Part shown: positions 25,226 to 32,850 of the stretch, piece after piece
How positions within the stretch are numbered: position 1 is the first letter of the stretch
Layout: each line of letters starts with the position of its first letter
Notes under the pieces: generated by a model
What the model was told of the DNA's origin: nothing
Databases searched by the model: none
Seen by the model: only the letters and a program-made list of their open reading frames with translations
Translations under genes and position numbers: made by a program
Assembly (NCBI GenBank): GCA_026418625.1
Contig: JAOABA010000056.1
Coordinates: 62,001-126,000, forward strand
Direction of reading: 5' to 3'
Length of the DNA: 64,000 nt
DNA from: Candidatus Kapaibacterium sp.
Lineage (GTDB): Bacteria > Bacteroidota > Ignavibacteria > Kapaibacteriales > UBA2268

Positions 25226-28200
25226 TTAACTCACACTTACATTTTTTCCGTGACAGTGTTTATATTTTTTACCGCTGCCGCAAGGACAGGGATCATTTCT
25301 GCCAACTGTTTTCTCAGTCTTTCTATATGTTGAAACCTTTACTTCAGGTTGTTCTTGACCACCACCGCCACCACCCACGAGGTATGATGGAATTTGGGAG
25401 GAGTGTGTGAATCTCATTGAACCGGAGTCTGTTACAGTTCTTCTGATTCTGGGAAGTCCGTCGGGTCCGATTTCCTCTTTAGCACCACGATAACCAGCGG
25501 GAACTCTGCGTTCAACAACTCTTGGGAAGTATTTTAAAACAAGATTAACAGACTCTCTATTAATATCTTTAATTAACTGAACGAAAAGATGGTAAGCTTC
25601 GGATTTGTATTCAAGCAAGGGATCTTTTTGACCGTAACTTCTCAAATGGATACCTTCTTTGAGTTCGTCCATCTCTCTTAAATGTTCTCTCCATTTTTCA
25701 TCAATAGTCTGAAGAACAGCTATTCTTTCCAAATTTGCCATAAATTCTGTGCCGAGCATTTCTTCTTTTCTATTGTAGAAATCTAAAACAGCGGACATAA
25801 TTCGCTTGATAACTTCATCTTTGCTTAATTTTTCGAATTCTTCCTGTGTCATTTTGACGTCAGACAAAAGATTAGCCCTGACGGTATTAAGTAAGCCAGT
25901 TAAATTCAAATCGGGATGATATTCATCATACCATTCTTCGACAAGTTCTTCAATAGAGTCAATAATTTCGCCTTTAAGCCTTTCGCCAAATAGAGCAAAT
26001 CTTCTTCTTGAATATATAACCTCTCTTTGCTGATTCATAACATTATCATATTCAAGAAGTCTTTTTCTGATACCGAAATTGTTTTCTTCGACTTTCTTCT
26101 GGGCTCTTTCAACATTTTTTGTGAGCATTGGGTGTTGGATGGCTTCGCCATCGGCTATTTTAAGGCCACTCATCACGTTGGCAACTTTTTCTCCGCCAAA
26201 GAGTCTCATCAGATCATCTTCAAGAGAAATGAAAAATTGAGATGAACCGGGATCGCCCTGTCTTCCGGCTCTACCTCTTAATTGGCGGTCAATTCTACGT
26301 GCATCGTGTCTTTCAGAGCCAATAATAGCTAAGCCACCATTTTTTCTGACTTCGTGGTCTAATTTAATGTCAGTTCCACGCCCTGCCATATTAGTAGCAA
26401 TAGTAACACTACCTTTTTTCCCTGCATTTGCAATTATTTCAGCTTCTCTTTGGTGTTGCTTAGCGTTTAATACATTATGATGGATTTTTCTTCGTTGCAG
26501 CATCTTGCTGAGTATTTCTGATACTTCAACGCTTGTTGTTCCAACAAGAATCGCTCTGTTATTTTTTAGCTCTTTCTCTATTTCATTAATAATTGCATTA
26601 TATTTTTCTCGCTTTGTTTTGAAAATTAAATCGTCTCGGTCTTCGCGAATAACAGGTTTGTTTGTTGGAATGACTACAACATCCAATTTGTAAATTTTTT
26701 CAAACTCGGCAGCTTCTGTCTCCGCAGTTCCGGTCATACCAGCTAATTTTCTATAAAGTCTGAAATAATTTTGCAAGGTTATGGTAGCCAGAGTTTGAGT
26801 GTCTCGCTCAACTGTAACATTTTCTTTAGCCTCGATAGCTTGATGGAGACCTTCTGAATATCTTCTGCCTTCGAGGATTCTGCCGGTGAATTCATCAACA
26901 ATTTGAACTTTGCCATCCTGAACTACATATTCAACATCTTTTTCGTAGAGCGAATAAGCTCTTAAAAGTTGGTGGATTGTATGAATTCTATCGCTTCGCT
27001 CAGCATAAAGCAAATTGGCTTCATCAATTTTTCTTTGTTTTTCTTCTGGTTTTAGTGTAGAGTCCCCTTCAATAGCGCTCATAATGGCTGCTATATCAGG
27101 AATAACAAACATATCTGGATCTTCCTGACCTATGATTAATAGGTTTCTCCCTTTTTCTGTAATATCTATCTGGTGATTTTTTTCATCAATAGTATAATAT
27201 AACTCATCATCAATTTCATGCATCCTGACACCTTGATCTCGCAGAAAGAATAATTCGGTTTCTTTCAGCAATTTCTGATTTTCAGGTTCCTGAAGTAATT
27301 TAGCTAATTTTTTGTGTTTTGGAAGACCTCTATGGCATCTTAGGAGGAGCATCCCAGCTTTTTCTCTATCTTCCTTGGAATTCGATTCAAGATATTTAGG
27401 GATTTCGGATGTAATCTGATTGATAAGTTTATTTTGAGCTTCGACCAACCTTTTAACTCTTGGGTTCATTTCGTCAAATTTCTGATCTGAAGCCTGACCG
27501 ACAGGACCTGAGATAATCAAAGGTGTTCTTGCTTCATCTATTAAAACGGAATCTACTTCATCAACAATGGCATACCAGTGTTCGCGTTGAACCATCTGGT
27601 CCTTGTCAATAACCATATTATCTCTCAGATAGTCAAATCCGAATTCGTTGTTCGTTCCATAAGTAATGTCAAGGTTATAAATTTTCTTTCGAGTCTCGCT
27701 ATCCATATTGGATTGAATAGCACCAACCGTAACACCTAAAAACTCAAAGACTGGCTTCATCCATTCGGAGTCTCTACGTGCGAGATAATCATTAACAGTT
27801 ACTAAATGGACGCCCTTTCCAGCAAGTGCATTAAGATAGAGAGGCAACACAGCAACCAATGTCTTTCCTTCGCCTGTAGCCATTTCGGCTATTTTTCCTT
27901 GATGTAGAACTATACCCCCCATCAATTGAACATCAAAGGGAACCATATCCCAAGTGTAAGACTGTCCAACATATTCATATCTATATTGGGATTCTGTTAA
28001 TCTTTTGCAGGCTTGTTTGACTACAGCAAAAGCTTCAGGAAGTAGTTCATCGAGAGTATCGTTTATTGTTGAAAATATTTCGTTATCAATTTCTTTAATT
28101 CTATCCTTTATATCAAGTGTTTCCTCTACTTCAAGGACTTCATTAATAAGTCTTGCTTTTAAAGTTTCTTTTTCTTCTTCGAGTTCTTTCGTTCTTTCTT

Positions 28201-28360
28201 TGATTATATTTTTAAATTCATCAGTTTTGGCTTTTAATTCTTCGTCGGTCAGTGAGTCTAACTCGCTGTATATTCTATTAATTTCAGCAACAATTGGCTC
28301 CATCAATTTTCTATCACGGTCATGCTTGGTTCCGACTAACTTTTTTAAAAAATTAAACAT
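25226..28360 (-). CDS. secA: Preprotein translocase ATPase SecA
   Basis: Motor of the Sec pathway, 1044 residues, longer than the 901 of E. coli. The N-terminal region has an extra helical insertion (about 60-98, EEEKETLKARLINEVLEVEE) common in Bacteroidota-type SecA. Motifs: Walker A ATGEGKT at 161-167, Walker B VDEVDSVLIDEARTPLI, helicase block GRAGRQGDPGSSQF, and a C-terminal zinc-binding tail CPCGSGKKYKHC. A second insertion around residues 325-380 (HRGLPKHKKLAK) is also typical of this group. AAAGGA precedes the ATG by seven bases. It has no operon partner. Confidence 0.98.
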   Translation of the reverse strand: MFNFLKKLVGTKHDRDRKLMEPIVAEINRIYSELDSLTDEELKAKTDEFKNIIKERTKELEEEKETLKARLINEVLEVEETLDIKDRIKEIDNEIFSTINDTLDELLPEAFAVVKQACKRLTESQYRYEYVGQSYTWDMVPFDVQLMGGIVLHQGKIAEMATGEGKTLVAVLPLYLNALAGKGVHLVTVNDYLARRDSEWMKPVFEFLGVTVGAIQSNMDSETRKKIYNLDITYGTNNEFGFDYLRDNMVIDKDQMVQREHWYAIVDEVDSVLIDEARTPLIISGPVGQASDQKFDEMNPRVKRLVEAQNKLINQITSEIPKYLESNSKEDREKAGMLLLRCHRGLPKHKKLAKLLQEPENQKLLKETELFFLRDQGVRMHEIDDELYYTIDEKNHQIDITEKGRNLLIIGQEDPDMFVIPDIAAIMSAIEGDSTLKPEEKQRKIDEANLLYAERSDRIHTIHQLLRAYSLYEKDVEYVVQDGKVQIVDEFTGRILEGRRYSEGLHQAIEAKENVTVERDTQTLATITLQNYFRLYRKLAGMTGTAETEAAEFEKIYKLDVVVIPTNKPVIREDRDDLIFKTKREKYNAIINEIEKELKNNRAILVGTTSVEVSEILSKMLQRRKIHHNVLNAKQHQREAEIIANAGKKGSVTIATNMAGRGTDIKLDHEVRKNGGLAIIGSERHDARRIDRQLRGRAGRQGDPGSSQFFISLEDDLMRLFGGEKVANVMSGLKIADGEAIQHPMLTKNVERAQKKVEENNFGIRKRLLEYDNVMNQQREVIYSRRRFALFGERLKGEIIDSIEELVEEWYDEYHPDLNLTGLLNTVRANLLSDVKMTQEEFEKLSKDEVIKRIMSAVLDFYNRKEEMLGTEFMANLERIAVLQTIDEKWREHLREMDELKEGIHLRSYGQKDPLLEYKSEAYHLFVQLIKDINRESVNLVLKYFPRVVERRVPAGYRGAKEEIGPDGLPRIRRTVTDSGSMRFTHSSQIPSYLVGGGGGGQEQPEVKVSTYRKTEKTVGRNDPCPCGSGKKYKHCHGKNVSVS

Positions 28361-28492
28361 ATTTTTTCCTTTAATAATTTTGACTTTTTAAAGACGATGA
28401 ATAAACATCAGTATTTCTGTTTCAAGATTTTACTTTGATTAAATATAACTTTTTGATTAATTTAGATAATTTAAACTTGAAAATATTGTTAT

Positions 28493-29230
28493 ATGGAAAA
28501 GGTTTTGATAATAGGTGCTTGTTCAGCAATAGCTCAAGAAACAGCGAAATTGTTTGCAAAAGATGGTGCAGCGTTATATCTTGCAGATTTAAAAAAGGGA
28601 AGACTTGAGTCGGTTAAATCAGATATTTTAACAAGGTATGAAACCAAAATATTCATCGAAGAATTTGACGCTCTTAACTTTGATAAACATCAAGAATTAA
28701 TCGAAAATGCTTCGAAAGCCCTAAATGGAATTGATATTGTTCTTATAGCTTATGGCACACTCCCTGATCAAACCTCAATTCAAAAAGATTATCCAGCTAT
28801 ATTAAGAGAGTTTAACATAAATTGTGTCAGCGTAATCTCCCTTTCTTCGATTGTGGCAAATTATTTTGAGGAAAAGCAAAAAGGTACTCTTGCTGTTATA
28901 TCCTCAGTTGCCGGTGATAGAGGCAGACAAAGCAATTATATATACGGTGCTGCCAAAGGAGGTGTCTCAGTTTTCCTTCAAGGTTTACGCAATAGAATGT
29001 TTCATTCCAATGTTAATATAATCACTATTAAACCGGGGTTGGTTGATACTCCAATGACTGCACATCTACCTAAGAACTTTCTCTTTGCGTCCGCTGAATC
29101 AGTTGGCAGAGGCATTTATGAAGCAATCAAACTGAAAAAAGATGTAGTTTATCTCCCTTGGTTCTGGAAATTTATTATGTGTATAGTAAAAGCAATTCCC
29201 GAAAGTTTATTTAAAAAAATGAAATTATAA
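28493..29230 (+). CDS. Short-chain dehydrogenase/reductase, DprE2-like
   Basis: Protein of 245 residues with a Rossmann fold. The cofactor loop is GACSAIAQETAKLFA instead of the usual TGxxxGIG, as also occurs in relatives of DprE2, the reductase that completes arabinose epimerisation on a decaprenyl carrier. The catalytic Ser is in VISSVAGDRGRQSN and Tyr-Lys in YGAAKGG. The pairing SSVAGDRGR with YGAAKG is typical of the DprE2-like group. It opens a plus-strand run with a DUF1624-like acyltransferase and the bi-domain oxidoreductase, so a role in surface-sugar modification is possible. The real substrate is unknown. Confidence 0.82.
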   Translation: MEKVLIIGACSAIAQETAKLFAKDGAALYLADLKKGRLESVKSDILTRYETKIFIEEFDALNFDKHQELIENASKALNGIDIVLIAYGTLPDQTSIQKDYPAILREFNINCVSVISLSSIVANYFEEKQKGTLAVISSVAGDRGRQSNYIYGAAKGGVSVFLQGLRNRMFHSNVNIITIKPGLVDTPMTAHLPKNFLFASAESVGRGIYEAIKLKKDVVYLPWFWKFIMCIVKAIPESLFKKMKL

Positions 29231-29390
29231 AAATCTCGAGAAATCAATCCAGTTTTTTCTTTCGATTTATTCATCAGAAAATAATTAATGGGTGTCTTCG
29301 TTAATTATTTGATTTTATTTTGATTAACTTAATTATTAACAAAGTTTAATTTATTTTTAATTAGTATTAATTTTTTTAATTATAATTTTG

Positions 29391-29411
29391 ATATCGGTTT
29401 TGAGCCGATAT
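29391..29411. promoter_or_regulatory. Inverted repeat in the leader of the DUF1624-like gene
   Basis: ATATCGG (29391-29397) and CCGATAT (29405-29411) form a perfect 7-bp inverted repeat with a 7-base loop. It lies between a -7-like TAATTTTG (29383-29390) and the ATG at 29418. This could be an operator or a small hairpin in the 5' leader. The right arm is only six bases from the start codon, so folding would affect ribosome access. Confidence 0.4.
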
Positions 29412-29417
29412 TGAAAA

Positions 29418-30596
29418 ATGTTCAGAAATAAAAAAATATTACAAAGCACAAATCTAAGTTTCAATCAAGAATCACAAAGATTATCAGGTTTGGATTTAGC
29501 AAGAATCATCGCAATGATAATGATGGTTCAGGGGCATGTTATTTTCGAATTAACCAATCCAGCCCTTATAGATTACAACAATTTAACTTGGAATATCTGG
29601 AACTTTTTCCGTGGTCTGACAGCCCCTATTTTTCTTACAGTTTCAGGTATTGTTCAGGTTTTTGCCAATAAAAGAGATGAAACTGGTATCTTACCCAAAA
29701 AGACAATCTCACGAAGAATTTTCGTTGCAGTTAACTTAATTTTAATTGGGTATCTTTTAGTATTTCCAGCAGAGAAAATTTTCCATTTACCATTTGTAGA
29801 AAGCACCGTTTGGGGTTATTTCTTTCAGGTTAATGTTCTTCAAATGATTGGTGTTTCTTTGCTAATAGTTCTTTTATTATTTAAGCTAACAAAAAATGAT
29901 AAAAGTTTAGGCTTAGCTTCGCTCTTTGGAGCTATTGCAGTATTTTCCCTGACGCCCTTCGTTTTTTTGGTTGATTGGTTTAAATATTTACCTATTCCAA
30001 TAGCAGCTTATCTTTCAATAGATAAGGGAACATTATTTCCAATCTTTCCTTATACAGGTTTTATTTTAGCTGGTGTTGCGGTTGGAACCTATCTAAAGTC
30101 TCTTCCGAAGGAAAAACGATATAAAAATATAATTAGATATGCTCCTATTGTTGGGATAGCCCTTTTAATAATTAGTTACTTTGTTTCATTAATATTTAAT
30201 CCATACAACAGTTTATTTTTCGATCCATTGAAGGCAAATCCCGGGACTTCCATAATGAGATTGGGTTGTGTCTTGATTTTCATTAGTATAGTTTCAATAA
30301 TTTATCAGTTTACTCAGAAATTTTCCAATTTCTATTCAATTTTAGGTAAAAGAGCACTCTTTGTTTATGTTGCACACTTAATTTTACTTTATGGAATACC
30401 TTGGATACCAAGCATTGGGAGATTAAAGCCCGGAGGCTTTTCGCTTGAATTCACAATCCCATTTGCAATATTAATCATACTAATTTCTTTATCTTCAGCC
30501 TATTTCTATGAAGTTTCGATAGCTCGAAACTTTAAGAGAAAAGTTATCTTTAGATATTCTCTCACTGCTTTAATTGCATATCTTCTTTTTGTGTGA
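29418..30596 (+). CDS. Polytopic membrane acyltransferase, DUF1624/HGSNAT-like
   Basis: Integral membrane protein of 392 residues with about ten hydrophobic helices. The N-terminal block SGLDLARIIAMIMMVQGHVI with a conserved His in the first helix, followed by FRGLTAPIFLTVSGIV, is characteristic of the DUF1624/heparan-alpha-glucosaminide acetyltransferase-like group, related to acyltransferase family 3. Such proteins acetylate sugars across the membrane using cytoplasmic acyl-CoA. A later His (VYVAHLILLYG) may also be functional. Its leader holds an inverted repeat. It lies between SDR and bi-domain oxidoreductase genes on the same strand, suggesting a part in surface-glycan modification. Confidence 0.75.
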   Translation: MFRNKKILQSTNLSFNQESQRLSGLDLARIIAMIMMVQGHVIFELTNPALIDYNNLTWNIWNFFRGLTAPIFLTVSGIVQVFANKRDETGILPKKTISRRIFVAVNLILIGYLLVFPAEKIFHLPFVESTVWGYFFQVNVLQMIGVSLLIVLLLFKLTKNDKSLGLASLFGAIAVFSLTPFVFLVDWFKYLPIPIAAYLSIDKGTLFPIFPYTGFILAGVAVGTYLKSLPKEKRYKNIIRYAPIVGIALLIISYFVSLIFNPYNSLFFDPLKANPGTSIMRLGCVLIFISIVSIIYQFTQKFSNFYSILGKRALFVYVAHLILLYGIPWIPSIGRLKPGGFSLEFTIPFAILIILISLSSAYFYEVSIARNFKRKVIFRYSLTALIAYLLFV

Positions 30597-30690
30597 AAAG
30601 TAACCTATTAAATCCATAACAAAATCTTTATTTTTCAGAACATTAGATTTTTTAATAACTTTGCATTTTTGAATTTTCATTTATCAATTA

Positions 30691-32826
30691 ATGCTTCAAG
30701 TTGTTCAATATCAAAAAACTGGGGAAATATTTATAGAGGATCTTCCTGCACCATCCTGTCCTGAAAATGGAATTCTTGTGAAAACTGCATATTCAGTCAT
30801 TAGCGCAGGGACAGAGAAAATATCTGTTACTAATACCCAAGCTTCATTAATTCAAAGGGCAAAACAGCAACCTGATCAAGTTAGACAAGTTATTGACAGT
30901 GTTAAAAAAGAGGGTATAATTAACACATTAGCCAAAGTTAAGTCAAAATTGGAATCTTATAAATCACTTGGCTATAGTGCTGCTGGCGTTGTTTTGGAAA
31001 GTAAAACAGATAAATTTAGAATTGGCGATAGAGTTGCTTGTGGTGGTGCTGGATTGGCAGTTCACGCTGAATATCTTGCAATACCAAAAAACTTAGCTGT
31101 TAAAATTCCAGATAATGTTGAGTTTGAACAAGCTTGTTATACTACACTCGGAGCTATTGCTTTGCAAGGTGTTCGACAAGCCAACTTAAGATTAGGCGAA
31201 AAAGTAGCAGTCATTGGTTTAGGATTGCTTGGACAAATCACAGTTCAGTTATTAAAAGCTTCAGGTTGCAGCGTTTTAGGGCTTGATATTGACGAGTCTT
31301 TATTTCCGAAAGCAGCTTCCTTTGGTTGTGACCTTACCTTGTTATCAACTTTTGATAACATAAATTTAATGAAACAATTTTCTAAAGGTAATGGTTTTGA
31401 CGCAGTAATTATTACTGCTAGCACAAGTTCAAACGAACCAATTGAACTTGCAATTGAGCTTGCAAGAAAGAAAGGGAGAGTTGTTATTGTTGGTGCTGTC
31501 AATATGAATTTACCAAGAAGTCCATTTTATGAAAAAGAGCTTGAGATAACTATTTCTTGCAGCTACGGACCGGGGCGATATGATCCTCACTATGAAGATG
31601 AAGGAATTGATTATCCTTTTCCTTATGTCCGTTGGACAGAAAATAGAAATATGGAGGCTATTGTTGAGCTTATTGGAAAAGGGAGCTTAGATACAAAATC
31701 TTTAACAACTCATATTTTTTCAATAAATGATGCTGTAAAAGCTTATGATTTGATAACTGGTAAAGTAAAAGATGATTACCTTGGAATTTTGATTAAGTAT
31801 CCTGAAACAAATGACATCCCTAAAAAATTTATAGAATACCATAAAGAAATGGCAAAAGATAAAATTGGTATTGGATTTATAGGAGCGGGGCAATTTGGGA
31901 CTTCATACCTGTTACCTCATATCAAATCGACAAATTCTTCTTTGGTGGCTGTTTCAACAAATAACCCTGTCAATGTTGCTACTGTTGCAAAGCAATTTGG
32001 TTTTAAATTGGCAACAACTGATTCCGAAAGCATTATTACTAATCCTGATATTGATTTAATTTTTTGTGCAACAAGGCACGATTCTCACAGCCATTATGTA
32101 ACACAAGCTTTAAAAAACAACAAACCGATTTTTGTTGAGAAACCCTTAGCTGTCAATAGAGAGCAAATGGAAGAAATTGATAAGCTGGTAAGAGAATTAA
32201 ACGGAAAAATTATGGTTGGTTACAACAGGCGTTTTTCTCTACCTTTCAAGAAAATCAAGGTTTTATTAAGTCAATTTCAGGAACCAAAATTTATAACATA
32301 TAGAGTAAATGCTGGTAAGATACCGGTTAATCATTGGGTTTATAGAGAAAATCAAGGCTCGGGACGAATTATAGGCGAAGCCTGTCATTTTATTGATTGT
32401 ATGGTCTATCTTACTGATTCTCTTCCGACACAGGTTTTTGCCTATTCTTTAGCTTCCTCATCTGATGATGTTTATAATCGTGATAGTGTAGCAATTGTTT
32501 TGAAATTTGCAGATGGGTCGGTCGGTAATTTAAATTATCTCGCAAATGGGGATTCAAAATTAGAAAAAGAATATTGTGAAGTATTTTGTGGCGGTTCAGT
32601 AGCCATAATGAAGAATTTTGAAATTATTGAATTTATTAATTCAGGCAAGATTAATAAATATAACTTTGACGGAAAGAAAGGGCACAAAGAAGAAGTAATA
32701 GCAGTAATAGAGTCAATTTCTCAAGGGAAGCCATTTCCAATTAGTTATGAAGAAATTAAAGCTGTTTCTGTTGCCACATTCGCTGCTCAAGAGTCTTTAA
32801 TCAAAGGTTTACCTGTTAATATCTGA
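30691..32826 (+). CDS. Bi-domain oxidoreductase (ADH-like + Gfo/Idh/MocA)
   Basis: Fusion of two oxidoreductases, 711 residues. The N-terminal half (about 1-375) is a medium-chain alcohol-dehydrogenase fold with GLGLLGQITVQLLKASG as dinucleotide site; obvious catalytic zinc ligands are not clear. The C-terminal half (about 390-711) is a Gfo/Idh/MocA dehydrogenase with GIGFIGAGQFGTSYLLPH, FVEKPLAVNREQ (catalytic Lys of EKP) and GEACHFIDCMVYL with the conserved His. The fusion is widespread in bacterial surface-polysaccharide clusters, often near heparinase-like genes, but no precise reaction is established. TAACTTTG at 30656-30663 is a -7-like element 28 bases before the ATG. The next gene follows by about 25 bases. 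Confidence 0.9.
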   Translation: MLQVVQYQKTGEIFIEDLPAPSCPENGILVKTAYSVISAGTEKISVTNTQASLIQRAKQQPDQVRQVIDSVKKEGIINTLAKVKSKLESYKSLGYSAAGVVLESKTDKFRIGDRVACGGAGLAVHAEYLAIPKNLAVKIPDNVEFEQACYTTLGAIALQGVRQANLRLGEKVAVIGLGLLGQITVQLLKASGCSVLGLDIDESLFPKAASFGCDLTLLSTFDNINLMKQFSKGNGFDAVIITASTSSNEPIELAIELARKKGRVVIVGAVNMNLPRSPFYEKELEITISCSYGPGRYDPHYEDEGIDYPFPYVRWTENRNMEAIVELIGKGSLDTKSLTTHIFSINDAVKAYDLITGKVKDDYLGILIKYPETNDIPKKFIEYHKEMAKDKIGIGFIGAGQFGTSYLLPHIKSTNSSLVAVSTNNPVNVATVAKQFGFKLATTDSESIITNPDIDLIFCATRHDSHSHYVTQALKNNKPIFVEKPLAVNREQMEEIDKLVRELNGKIMVGYNRRFSLPFKKIKVLLSQFQEPKFITYRVNAGKIPVNHWVYRENQGSGRIIGEACHFIDCMVYLTDSLPTQVFAYSLASSSDDVYNRDSVAIVLKFADGSVGNLNYLANGDSKLEKEYCEVFCGGSVAIMKNFEIIEFINSGKINKYNFDGKKGHKEEVIAVIESISQGKPFPISYEEIKAVSVATFAAQESLIKGLPVNI

Positions 32827-32850
32827 TTTTTGATATTTTAAGGATTGATT

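Noticed and set aside
28005-28391. Plus-strand Ser-rich ORF of 128 residues opposite secA
   Set aside because: Antisense shadow of the helical SecA N-terminus; the Ser-rich content reflects antisense Glu/Lys codons.
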